This document shows positions 37,705-49,201 of a DNA stretch of 64,000 nucleotides, piece after piece. A program made the position numbers and the translations under genes. A model generated the notes under the pieces. That model had not been told where the DNA came from. It saw only the letters and a list, made by a program, of their open reading frames with translations, and ran no database searches. The DNA comes from Branchiostoma belcheri (lineage: Eukaryota > Chordata > Leptocardii > Amphioxiformes > Branchiostomatidae): positions 1,591,693-1,655,692 of the forward strand of contig NW_017803898.1 of NCBI RefSeq assembly GCF_001625305.1, written 5' to 3'. Position 1 is the stretch's first letter, and each line of letters opens with the position of its first letter.

Positions 37705-38679
37705 AAACACGGAGAACTAAAACGTTTTGTTTCTATGATGAAGGTCGTCTTTTTCTGCTCCCAATCAACTCGTATGCTTAGCATGACTGTTAGTCGGAGT
37801 TGTCTTTGTAAAACTCTCTCAGTGGGCGTGAGACAGATCAAAAGGAACTGAAGGTTATGTTTCAGCGGCCTCCATCGAAGCTTCCGAGGCCAGGGCACTC
37901 TTTGAAGCCCCCGGTTTGCTGTCCCACACAGAGAAAAGGAAAAGTATCATGTAGTTCCTCCCAAGAGAGAACTTAGTCATCACCCCCCCCCCTCCACTCC
38001 CCAAATACCCAACGTAGTCAATTCTCTCTAGGAGGGGGGGGGGGGGTAAATTCAATATTGCGTTAGCTCAGACGCTCTGCAACCAATTGGCGGTGACGTA
38101 CATCACGCCCTCTAGCGATAAGTCTTAAAATTACACCTAAAGTGTTCCTACCATTATGAATCTTTCATTTCTAGCTGTAAAACAGGCTAATGTTCTTCTA
38201 TTGTGAAAAAAAAGAGACAAAAAGATTATAGAAACAAAAAGATGATAGAAATCCTTTTTTTTTTTGTACCGCATCTGCCAACTAACAAGTAAAGGCGATG
38301 GAAAAAGTGCGCACTTGCTTACGTAACCTCGATGCACGAAATGTCTTTGAGCACAAAACGTAACAAAAGAACGTAGGACGATCTATGACCATCGCTGCCC
38401 ACAGTGGATTATTTCACTAATTACAACAAAAGTGAACCAAGACTCCGTTGCCCACACGAGCGTCTGACCCACTAGTCCAGCGTTATTGGCATGCCCTTAT
38501 TAGGTAAAACTCGATTTACGAGTACGAACGGGTCGATGGATGTGCGTTTTTAGCCCCCGAAGCCCGCGTCTTTTCAGGCTTGGAGCCGAGTCAGAATTTT
38601 TGCAAGTCAGCGAGAATCGCCGGCGTGGAGTCCTGAAGGGGGGCTTCACCTGAGATGACCTAGCGATCGTGGGAGTTTT

Positions 38680-38892
38680 ATAGCCTCTACCAGGCTTCGG
38701 GAGACGGCTGGAAAGAGTAGAAATCGGTCAAATAGATAGAGATAACATGCCAATGGAGTTGGTCCGCTAGAGAGTACATTTCGGGAGCAGCAAAATGTAC
38801 TCTCTAGCGGACCAAATCCCCTGGCATGTTATCTCTCTATTTGACCGATTTCTACTCTTTCCAGTCGCCTCTCCAAGCCTGGTAGAGGCTAG
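38680..38892. mobile_element. Complete palindromic family A MITE
   Basis: Same termini and arms as the 37499 copy; centre near 38790 with the CGGGAGCAG loop. Confidence 0.9.
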
Positions 38893-39589
38893 GAGTTTGA
38901 AACGTATAATTTCCAAGCAGATGTTTTGAGGCAAAGTTGTAATGTTTTCTAGCTTAACGTTCTTTGCTTGTTTGTTTATTTGTTATTTAGGATGGCAAAA
39001 GTAATGAGAAAAAATAGCATTATATAAGTGGCCACTAAATAGAAATTGAAATTGTGTTGAGGGTTTTAAGTATTAAACGGCCAGCTCTGTTGGCTCTGTC
39101 CCATTCAAACCTAAAATACGATTGTATGAAAATTTGAAAGAAAATGGAAACTTTCAGTTATAGAAAAAGGCAATTGAGCAAAATGCCAAACACACTTGAA
39201 AAATGCCACCTACACATTTTGCAAAATGTAGTGCATAGTACTTCGCGTATTACATTAAATTGTATACTAGTAGTACTACTCATTTCCCTTATTAGGAAGT
39301 CCCCCTACTGACGTCACGCGCTGTTGTTCCAATTTTCCATATAAGGCAAAACGGTGTTGATTTCAGCGCATCGATTTCCTGGAACATCCCCGTTGTTATT
39401 CATGACCGTATTGACCCCCCTCTAGGGAGAATTGAGAGGTCGTGGCCCATTAAGCTAACAGTGTTGTGATCGATTTTTGCTGTCTTCGCGCTTGGTTTTA
39501 CGGCTTTTATCTCCCATTAGACGACCGTACATTCATACAGCGTGGTCTTCCGGACTTGTGCTCGGAAATAGGGACATAGAAGGAATAGT

Positions 39590-39722
39590 AACCTCCATAG
39601 CATGCTAAAAACTGGGGGTTTGGGTGTCTTCAGGGTCTTTATGTGCTATTTTCTGATTGCATATAGACAACATAGCCGGCCTGGTTGAATTACCCCCGTT
39701 TTTAGAACTGGGCTAACCAGAC
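39590..39722. mobile_element. Family B MITE, cut off by the fold-back element
   Basis: The left end and core match family B, but the sequence stops at GGGCTAACCAGA, next to the start of the large fold-back element. Confidence 0.7.
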
Positions 39723-39805
39723 TTTTATCTAGAGCTAGAAGTTCAAGGGTTAGGTGTAACAAGTCGATCGGTGTAATATAGCCAGCTGCCGCCGCGCCGC
39801 GTGCC

Positions 39806-41112
39806 TGCGAAGCTGGTGTGTTACGCAGAAAGGCGGTTATACCGGCTATACAGATACAGATACAGATCTGCTATTAGGCGGCCGTACATTCATACAGCAT
39901 GGTCTTCCGGACTTTTGCTCGGAAATAACGACATAGAAAGAACAAGACAAAACCAACGAGAGCAGGAAAACATATATCACATCTTGATGGATAATGGAGT
40001 CTGCTTTACCACAAGATGCAATCAAAGTCTTAATCTCCAAGCAGATCCTAGGGTGGCAAAAGGCAGTATCAAATTGGCCAGGCAGTATCCAGTCGCCAGA
40101 GAGGGTCCAATACGTACGCTACCCAAGGCCAATGGATACTGTCTGGCCTATTTGATACTGTCTTTTGCCACCCTAGGATCTGCTTACTCGGAGATTAGGT
40201 AATAGCGACATAGAAAGAACAACACAAAACGAACGATCGCCGGAAAAGCATTCTGGTTGGCTACTGGATTCTTCGATTTCATCTTTTTTTTTATTTATTC
40301 TTCATTCGAGGCTTGTTAGTATGTTTTTTTTTTGCTTTATATACATGTACATGACATTTACCGAAGGGCGGTTATACCGGCTCTACAGATACAGAAGCTG
40401 GTGTGTTACGCCGAAGGGCGGTTATACTGGCTATACAGAATACAGATACAGAAGCTAGTGTGTTACACTTAAAGGCGGTTATACTGGCTATACAGATACA
40501 GCAGCTGGTGTGTGTTACACTTAAGGGCGATTATAATTATACCGGCTATACAGGTACAGAAGCTGGTGTGTTACACTTAAGGACGGTTATACCTGCTATA
40601 CAGATACAGAAGCTGGTGTGTTACACAGAAGGGCGGTTATACCGGCTATACAGATACATAAGCTGGTGTGTTACGCCGAAGGGCGGTTATACCGGCTATA
40701 CAGATACATAAGCTGGTGTGTTATGCCGAAGGGCGGTTATACCGGCTATACAGATACATAAGCTGGTGTGTTATGCCGAAGGGCGGTTATACCGGCTATA
40801 CAGATACATAAGCTGGTGTGTTATGCCGAAAGGCGGTTATACCGGCTATACAGATACAGAAGCTGGTGTGTTATGCCGAAAGGCGGTTATACCGGCTATA
40901 CTGATACAGATACAACATTGAAATAAAATGCGTACCGAATGTTATCAAGCTGAGACATTTAAATATGCTAGATGACTTTAAGCTGGTGTGTTATGCCGAA
41001 GGGCGGTTATACCGGCTATACAGATACATAAGCTGGTGTGTTATGCCGAAGGGCGGTTATACCGGCTATACAGATACATAAGCTGGTGTGTTATGCCGAA
41101 GGGCGGTTATAC
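39806..41112 (+). repeat. 50-bp satellite array, left arm
   Basis: The unit is AGCTGGTGTGTTATGCCGAA followed by GGGCGGTTATACCGGCTATA and CAGATACATA. One copy lies at 39812, about twelve at 40363-40915 and three at 40980-41112. Open frames across the array are artefacts of the 50-bp period. Confidence 0.92.
40029..40198. mobile_element. Palindromic MITE inside the left satellite arm
   Basis: TAATCTCCAAGCAGATCCTA at the left is inverted at the right (AGGATCTGCTTACTCGGAGA). It separates the first 50-bp unit from the rest of the array. Fragments with CTCCAAGCAGAT occur at 4453, 31676 and 38912. Confidence 0.8.
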
Positions 41113-41956
41113 GAACAGGCAGATATAGAAATAGATAATTTATTATTATATGCAATATTTTGTTTCCATTATGTTGATTGCAGTGACACAATGAGTTTCT
41201 TTCCTGATGTTTCGAAAGATTTGATGTTCGATGGCGTCATCATGACGTCACTTCCACCCCTTGTCACATATTGTCTGGGCCGCAGCTTGTGTAACCATGG
41301 TAACGATCGACCCGGGGGTTAATAACATTAATGACTACGTCTGACACACTTCCGTTAAGTTAAGAAGAAAGGGAACGACTTTCACTTTTTGTTCAAGACA
41401 TTATTGAACACTATGCATTTTTAGTGTAATTGTATACGCGTTTGAATTAGTTGGTATGTATAATGATAATGTTAAGATGCCTAAAATGCGCAATTCAGCA
41501 TCTGTGCAGAACGCACATTTTAGGCATGTATTTTAGTGTGAAAATGAAGTGAAATAAACGCCCATATATATATTTGTTTAAACGTTGTATACGCTTTTCT
41601 CTTTTATTGAAGAAATTTCTGAACGACGCTATGTAATACTTTTTTCCTATTTGTTTTCCTTTCATAATTCACTCACATGTTAGCAGACTGTCTTCCTTTC
41701 AAAAGAAAACTGAAGAAAATGAGGAAAGTAGAGAATGAGTAAAAAAAGTAAAAGCGGCGGACCGCAGAACTTTTCATGTGAAAAGAAAATACTCTACCAG
41801 AAAAGCAAGAAAACAAGGAAGAAAAAATAATTATGCCAATTCACTATATGATAATCATATGAAAAGAAAGAAAAAAGGAGGTACAGAAAAAAGAATAAAA
41901 GGAAAAGAAGCAAAGAAAACAAGAAGAGAACTAAAAAAGTAACATTTGCAAAACAA

Positions 41957-42190
41957 ATGCATAATGTTTACCTTCGCATATGGTCTGCTCCGTTAATTCT
42001 TACTCAAACACATTCACATATATGTGGTGACCCTCCTACTATAAAATTGCAACATTATGTAACTAAACCAACCAGTTGCCATGGTGAAAGACAGTCTGGT
42101 TCAGTCAAGTCAGAGGTCACTGTTTGGAGAAGAAGAAGAAGAGGAAACGTAGCAAAAATAATATGTTTTCCTTCGGTTAACATTATAATA
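41957..42190. mobile_element. Family D MITE, full length
   Basis: Ends GCATAATGTTTACCTTCGCA and TTCCTTCGGTTAACATTAT are imperfect inverted repeats; the core matches the copies in the receptor introns. Confidence 0.75.
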
Positions 42191-42721
42191 ACTGACACAG
42201 AGAAGTAGTCCTCTCTAAAATGACCTGGAGTTACCTTTTGTAATGACTCATCATCAACGACACATTTATTACACCAGCCAGAACAGAATCACCCCCCCCC
42301 CTTCCTCCCACGGGACCTGGTACAATTTCCGCGACATCCAACTGTAGAACCGTTTCCTATTAGGTGCTAAACGACCCGGTGTCTGTTCCTCCGGAACTTG
42401 TTATAAAGTGATAAATTAAACGACGAGTCACCGTTTCCATGTAGGTATTCGGAAACCAGGTCTGTATTGTACGTAGAAAAGCACTTAGTAACACGTTATC
42501 ACGTAGAACGTAGCTTTTTTAAATAAATAAATCAATCAATCAATAGATCAATCAAGTTGATTTTAACTTCCTTGGATTATACAGGTATCTGGAACTTGTT
42601 GCAAATCATCACTTCCATGTAGGTATTTGGAAACCAGGTCTCTGTTGTACGTAGAAAAGCTCTTACACAGATCTTAGGTGTTTTTAACAGTAAGTATATA
42701 AGGCGTTCGCTGATATCGTAT

Positions 42722-43455
42722 CTATATAGCAGGTATAACCGTCCTTCTGTATCTGTATAGCCGGTATAATCGCTCTTAAGTGTAACACACCAGCTTCTGG
42801 ATCTGTATAGCCGGTATAACCACCTTTTGGCGTAACACACCAGCTTCTGTATCTGTATAGCCGGTATAACCGCCCTTCTGTGTAACATACCAGCTTCTGT
42901 ATCTGTCTAGCCGGTATAACCGCCCTTCTGTGTAACATACCAGCTTCTGTATCTGTCTAGCCGGTATAACCGCCCTTTGGCGTAACACACCAGCCTCTGT
43001 ATCTGTATAGCCGGTGTAACTGCCCTTCGGCGTAACACACCAGCTTCTGTATCTGTATAGCCGGTATAACCGCCCTTCTGTGTAACATGCCAGCTACTGT
43101 ATCTGTATAGCCGGTATAACCGCCCTTCAGCGTAACACACCAGCTTCTGTATCTGTATAGCCGGTATAACCGCCCTTCAGCGTAACACACCAGCTTCTGT
43201 ATCTGTATAGCCGGTATAACCGCCCTTCGGCGTAACACACCAGCTTCTGTATCCTTATAGCCGGTATAAATGCCTCTTAGCATAACACACCAGCTTCTGT
43301 AGATCAGTATAGCCGGTATAACCGCCCTTCGGCGTAACACACCAGCTTCTGTAGATCAGTATAGCCGGTATAACCGCCTTCGGCGTAACACACCAGCTTC
43401 TGTAGATCAGTATAGCCAGTATAACTGCGCTTCTGTGTAACACACCAGCTTCGCA
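42722..43455 (-). repeat. 50-bp satellite array, right arm (inverted)
   Basis: About fifteen units reading CCGGTATAACCGCCCTTCGG in the orientation opposite to the left arm. Confidence 0.92.
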
Positions 43456-44517
43456 GGCACGCGGCGCGGCGGCAGCTGGCTACATTACACCGAACGAATT
43501 GTTGCACCTAACCATTGAACATCTAACTTTAAGCATTTTTTAAAGCTATCTAGTGATAATGCCCCTACTGTACTTGGTGACTACTGTACTTTTACCTTTT
43601 CGTAATCACCAAAGCGATATCATAAAGACAAAATATATCAGTGCTCCTACATTAAACTAAACGATAGAGAATTTTATTCGACAAATAATGATCATTGGTT
43701 GACAACTCTGGGACTAGAATTCAATGAACTTTCTTTTATATCAGCTTTTTACCTCTCTTAAGACATAGTTGCTGGACATTTGTAGTTCTTCATTATCATT
43801 ACACGATCTGTAGATGATTCGAATTGTTGGTCCCAAAAGTGTGTGATAACAGTTGAACACATACTGACGGTATCTTAATTAACCATATTATTAATATCCA
43901 ATGGCCATCCAAATTTACCAAACTATTTAATAGGGTCAGTCTTAATCATGATCACCTGTATCACATGGTCACATTAACATAAATTCCCCTTCATGCTCCT
44001 ACCGGCGTTACCATTTGAATACAGGACCAAGATGCTGTGTTACCATCGAGAATTATCACATTTGTTTTGTGAGTTTCTTTTTCCTTTATTAGAGACTAAC
44101 AAGTGGCTTTTGATGCACGATGATTTCAGACTAAATGTACAAACTAAACACACGATGGTTGGAGTGAGCTGTCACTACATGGGAGAAATGGGATGTTGGG
44201 TTTTAGATGCTTTCAAAATCCTACTCCTTCCCATAAACAAAACTGATCGCTACCAGAACTGCGTCTTATTTGTAAAGTTTCCGTACCGTTGCTTCCCAAC
44301 CATGTAGTGGCTATGTTCGCCTAGTGTTTTCTGTGCTCACGGATACCTAGGTGATCGGCTGGCGTGGCGAAAGTTGCTGAGGACGGGCTCGCCTTATGAC
44401 TAGTCCTAGGAGGGCAGGCCTGTCTGTTGATAGCAAAGACGCCTGGCCTTGGTTGGAAGCGTAAAACAAACTGAAGTGTCTGTCTTTTTTTTTTATTTCA
44501 TTGTTGTGTTTGTCTAA

Positions 44518-44565
44518 CCGCGTAACACACACAGCAGCTTCGCGGGCACGCGGCGCGGCGGCACA
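44518..44565. repeat. Solo fragment of the fold-back terminus
   Basis: CAGCTTCGCGGGCACGCGGC matches the inner terminus of the element at 39735-43535. Confidence 0.7.
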
Positions 44566-45016
44566 TGCACACTAACACTCACTCAGGGGAGCGAGTAGCA
44601 AACCTTCACGTGGTGCTCCCTGTTAATCCCTCACGGGAGACCGATTGCTACGTTACCTATACTAACTGCATCATTGAAAAGAAAGAAAAAGACATTTTCA
44701 CTGAATGCCAACCTTTGCGATTTCAAGAAATTCTAATTTCCGAGTGACACATACTTATTAGCATGAACTTGCGATCTAAAGAATGAGTCAAGCAAAATGG
44801 TATACGTACGTGAATTCTCGTTGGCAGCAGTATCTGTTATTTATTTATTTCTAAATATGTGTTATTTAAGGTGTGAAGTTTATTACAAGAAAAAGTCTTC
44901 TGGCCGTTACAATCGTTTCAGCTTTTCACGGTCTATTGGCGCCGCCTAGCGAAATAGTTACGATATGCAGCCCTATGGGCTTCCGCGTTCTACCACATAA
45001 CAGGTTGTATCTAGCC

Positions 45017-45175
45017 TGTAGCCTCTACCCGGCTTCGGAAGGCGACTGGAAAGAGTAGAAATCGGACAGAGAGATAACATGCAGGGAGAGTTGGTCCCGG
45101 GTGCGGCAAACTGTTCTCTCTACCGGACTAACTCACCCTGCATGTTATCTCTCTATTTGTCCGATTCCTACTAAG
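45017..45175. mobile_element. Family A MITE, right terminus missing
   Basis: AGCCTCTACCCGGCTTCGG left end, palindromic body, and loss of sequence after GTCCGATTCCTACT. Confidence 0.75.
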
Positions 45176-45177
45176 TA

Positions 45178-45345
45178 ATAGATAGAGCACGGTTTGAGGC
45201 TGACTATGAGGATTTAGAACTGCCCCGCCCACCAAGGGGATTTCATGTCTCCCGAGGCCGGAGGCCGAGGGTGACATGAAATCCCCGAGGTTGGGCGGGC
45301 AGTTCTAAATCCGAGTATTCAGCCTCAAACCGTGCTCTATCTAAC
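45178..45345. mobile_element. Palindromic MITE, about 165 bp
   Basis: TAGATAGAGCACGGTTTGAG at the left and its inverse at the right; the arms pair almost to the centre at CCGAGGCCGGAGGCCGAGG. Confidence 0.85.
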
Positions 45346-45443
45346 TTAGAGCACTTCTAGGTCCCCGAAGTTGATCAACTCCATCCACTAGAACTTGATT
45401 TTGCTTTATAAATCTTTGTTTAGTGTCACTTTTTGTCTTGTTT

Positions 45444-45526
45444 CGAGGAGTTGTTTGGTTGTCCATCTGGGCTGATTAACGACCGCTAGGTCGTTAATCA
45501 GCCCAGATGGACAGCCAAACAACTCC
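45444..45526. repeat. Near-perfect hairpin, about 40-bp arms
   Basis: GGAGTTGTTTGGTTGTCCAT pairs with ATGGACAGCCAAACAACTCC around GACCGCTAGGTC. A second hairpin (GTTAGTGCACCTCTACC and its inverse) lies at 45748-45784. Confidence 0.9.
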
Positions 45527-47309
45527 AAGAAGAGTCAAACCATGTGTGGTGATGAGCCGGTCAGTCTCCTCTGATTCCCCAGGGCAGAAAGCTGGACACT
45601 GCCATTGGCCAGTTGTTGTTTTCATGGAAATAACAATGGGCGGGTCCAACATAGTGTAATTTATTCGGTTAGTTAGAGCACCTCTGTCCCTAGAGAGGGA
45701 CCAATTCCAGCTCACTGGTTGGCTGAGAAGAGGGTGGCTGGTTAGTTAGTGCACCTCTACCCCAAGGGAGAGAGGTGCACTAACTCACAAGTATGCTACT
45801 ATGTGGATATAATCACTAAAAATCCAGGATCCCTATTGGCTGAGGGGACCTAGCAGTGCTCTACTTCCAGCCGCCTCCCGAAGACTGGTAGAGGCTATCC
45901 AGCCGGAAGATAGCCTAGCACTGCCTGAACTGGAACAGCCAAGCGGAAGTCAACTCGGAGGAACAGCTTTATGAAATGTAATTAAAAGAGTGACACTCAC
46001 ATGTAGTATGGTAATATGTACGAACAATGGAGACTTACTAGCAGGGCAAAGAAAAAACTTGTAAAGCCGCACACGCTGGAAGAAAACGGCGACCGGATGG
46101 ACTGCAGAAAACATGGTATAAAGTATTGCCATACACAGATATGAATTTTTAATATATTCATCAACTACGGTGTAGGAAATACCTGACCGTGACACGGTCT
46201 CAATTTAGCGCCGCCCAGTGACGAGGTAAGGTATTGCAGCCACCTAGCCATGATTTGCTTGTAGCATTTTGTATGTAAATAAAAATGACATCCATACGAT
46301 ATTGTTCATTTTTGCCATTTTATTGTTCATTTTTGATAAATTTGTGAACGAAAAAGTAAGAAGAAAATTTGGCATTACAATCCTCTTGCCAATGTCTTAT
46401 ACTTACATGCATAAAAATAAAGAATACTTATGTATGGTTTGTTTCTCTGTGCTTCTTTGCGTCTAAGAATTGAACAATTAATATATTCAGCTTAATTACA
46501 CTCACCTGTGGTACAGGTGTATATGAACATAATTTATCCAACTTAAGTCCCACGAACGAAAGATATCTCTTGTAGAAGTACTTTCAGAATTTGCTGGGGT
46601 GTAGGTGGGTTTGGGGACGTAAAGGCGCCAACAATATTAAACCTTGCATTGAGGGGAGGGCTAGGGGGTTCAGGGAAATTGTGGGGTAAAATGAACTTAT
46701 AAATGAAGTTTTTGCTTGAATTTTGTTGTAAGTATAACATAATGCGTCGGTGTGTTACGTGACGTCATGCGGCGCAGTCTGGTGCGGCCAGACCGGCCTT
46801 AAGGGCACCGCGGAGGGCCCTGGTTTTCCGAGACACTAGCTTCCCAGACAGAGAAGTAGTGATCTCCTAAGCCACAGGACAGCTCAGCTCAGCCGTCCAA
46901 GGCTCGTACGTGAGAACCCACTTGGGTCGCCACCATCCCCAAAACGGGGGCTGTCATTCCGACCATCAATCGGAACAACATGACCACAGGATGTCATGCC
47001 AAGGGGTCCGGAGTACCGCTCTGCAACTTTTGTTCGTGGTCTGATCATGAAATCTTATTTTATGAAACTGAAGAAGAAAATGATGTCCAAGATCAGTATT
47101 TCAGCAACAGGAGCCATCGAAATGCCAGTAAACCATTTTCCATCCATATTTTGTTTTATTTAAAGTTATCTTTCCCGTGTATTTTGCTTTTTTTAATCAG
47201 AATAAGCTTTTTGGGTAAATTATGATAAGCACTAAGACGTCTCTATGCCCACCGGGTGGTTTCAGGTGAGGAACTTCAGGTGAGCTAATTAGCATCATCA
47301 TCATCATCA

Positions 47310-47534
47310 TCATCGTCCGGCTGCGGAGCAGTCGACCACAAGTCTTGCCCACGACTGTCGATCTGCCGCCAGGTTGGCAATGTCCTCTGGCCGCAGGTCA
47401 CCCTCGGTGTCCCCCAACAGACTCCGGATGTAGCCCAGGTAGTCCAGTCGCTGGCGCCCTGGGCGCCTTTTGCCGTTTGCATCTCGCCTTATTTGGGCAG
47501 TACTAGCTGTTTTTTTCTTACTCTGTATCTTCAA
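47310..47534 (-). pseudogene. C-terminal remnant of a non-LTR retrotransposon polyprotein
   Basis: The minus frame contains GKRRPGRQRLDYLGYIRSLL and then LAADRQSWARLVVDC. The basic GRPR-like stretch, aromatic-rich linker and A-DR-W motif are typical of the tail after the reverse transcriptase domain of many LINE elements. It ends in an Asp-rich ATC/GAT repeat (47293-47314). No RT core remains here, so this is a dead 5'-truncated copy. Confidence 0.65.
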
Positions 47535-48159
47535 TTGACTTCAACATGAAATAAAATCAACCCGTTTCTTTAGCTCAAGCAGCTATAATACAATCTCTGC
47601 ATCTTTACCCTCCAATTTGTACAAAAAATCCCTTCCCCGTAACACATCAGCTTCAAGCAATACCGATGTCAATAAGATTGATTAAAACCGGCCTCTATCG
47701 GCTAAAGAAACAATCGCAGGAAGAATCCTTTTATAAGCTACATTGGAAAGTTAAAACATTTTCCATAACAGTTAAAACTCTTGCAAACATGCACAATTAC
47801 GTACATACTAGTCGACATATAACATCATACCGATACATATACAATGTCTTAGCGCTATCTTCATATGGGAACTAGCTACCAAGAATTTCGCAAGTATTCC
47901 GATTAAATAAAGCCAACAACTATGATTTACCTAAACCTTAATACAGCTCTGTATATACAATTACCATCTAAAACTAAAGGCACTGTACTGTATTTTCTAA
48001 TTAAGAATTCCACATCTATCTTGTTTGTAGGCTCTTCAAAAGATTGTTTCTCGATACTCAATAGAACACGCATATGTCTATAATGTCCAATATGTCCATG
48101 AAAAAAAATTGTTGGTTGGTCCACTGTGTGCACGCTAAATTTACGTAGAAACATCTCAA

Positions 48160-48350
48160 GCAAAAACAGTTACTCAAGCAACTGGATATGATTTTGGAAA
48201 CGGTCAGACGTTTCAGGTAGCATCCACTAGCCTTCGTCAGTGAAAGCTAGGGATACTAGCTGAAACGTCTGACCGTTTCCAAAATCATATCCAGTTGCTT
48301 GAGTAACTGTTTTGGGCGTATCTGATTACCTGGATGTCTAACCTTCATCG
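48160..48350. mobile_element. Palindromic family C MITE
   Basis: CAGTTACTCAAGCAACTGGA at the left is inverted at the right around a short CTTCGTCAGTGAAAG loop; it ends about 100 bp downstream of the receptor stop codon. Confidence 0.85.
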
Positions 48351-48449
48351 ACGTGTCTTAAGCTTATCAACTTTGTCACTGCACTTGTCATATACTCTCT
48401 GTGTCTGAAAGCTCCTATTCCTTGTTAGTTTATATAAAGAGAGGATATC

Positions 48450-49201
48450 TCACAAACTTGAGATCATCTCTACAACTACCGAGCCACGAAGCAAGTCTGG
48501 TGGTGTACTGTTCAGAGCCACCGGTGCCATCACTACACTCACAGATCCTTCCCTAAAGTGCCTGATTCTGAGCTTCAGGTTTTCAGCTCTTTCCCTGTCT
48601 TCCCTGTTTGCTGAACCTCTAGCAGCGATGTCTGTGAATTTCTTCAACTCTTCTTCAGCGCGTTTGAGATTTTCTCGCTTCCTTCCTTCTTTCTCGTACA
48701 GTACCAAACAGGCGTTGGCCAGGCCTAGATGCGCTCTGGCTTTTTGTTGGTCTGTGACATACTTAATCTTCAAGACTTTCGAGAAAGACTTTTTGGCGTC
48801 TTCTAATGCTGGTTTCACTGATCCACTCTTTAGTCCTTGCTCACACATTTCGACAAGAAAGTCGCCTCTCATAGTGTAGATGTCTGGTAGCGCCTTGAAG
48901 ACTTCGACCACTTTACCGTCGTCGTTGTACCCCTTGTATCCCTCCGCGAACTTCACCATGTAGTCTGCGCTCTCGTTATGTTGGTCGATTAAGTCTTGCC
49001 TTTCCTTGTCAGTGGAGGCGAGTGGAATGAGCTTCCGGTAGCACTGAACCATGAACCGGAAGCATATCATCGCATGGTAGTCATCCTGGTCGGTCTTCTT
49101 TAGTATGCCGTTTTCGAAGTAGTCGGTTGGATCTTGAAACAGCTCTCTGTAGCCTGCAATGGCCTTGTGAAGATCCTTTCTCTGTTGGTCCTCAGTTTTA
49201 C
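48450..49201 (-). CDS. Receptor exon 14: TPR-like C-terminus and stop
   Basis: 250 codons. Helix pairs such as [18 protein letters not shown] resemble TPR units; the end ([20 protein letters not shown]) is a low-complexity tail. The stop is at 48452-48450. Confidence 0.88.

Larger units (their letters stand above)
39735..43535. mobile_element. Large fold-back element with inverted satellite arms (about 3.8 kb)
   Basis: The left end (about 39738-39835: GTTCAAGGGTTAGGTGTAAC, then GCCGCCGCGCCGCGTGCCTG) is repeated inverted at the right end (about 43440-43530). Inside each end is an array of a 50-bp unit, forward on the left and inverted on the right. The middle (41120-42720) is AT- and purine-rich and holds one family D MITE. 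No transposase was seen and no clear target duplication was found. It is probably a non-autonomous fold-back transposon. Confidence 0.75.
18061..48449. other. About 30 kb with no convincing gene
   Basis: Between the cytokine promoter and the 3' end of the NB-ARC receptor I find no exon chain, signal peptide or recognisable domain except a retroelement tail at 47310-47534. Open frames here are short or fall in repeats. Short exons without recognisable domains could be missed by eye. Confidence 0.5.

Noticed and set aside
39806-41112. Regular repeats resembling a CRISPR array
   Set aside because: Units are contiguous with no unique spacers, and the sequence is eukaryotic.
39801-43507. Several 60-130-residue frames with a repeated GGYTGYTDTEAGVL motif
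   Set aside because: They are translations of the 50-bp satellite, shifting frame at each change of unit.
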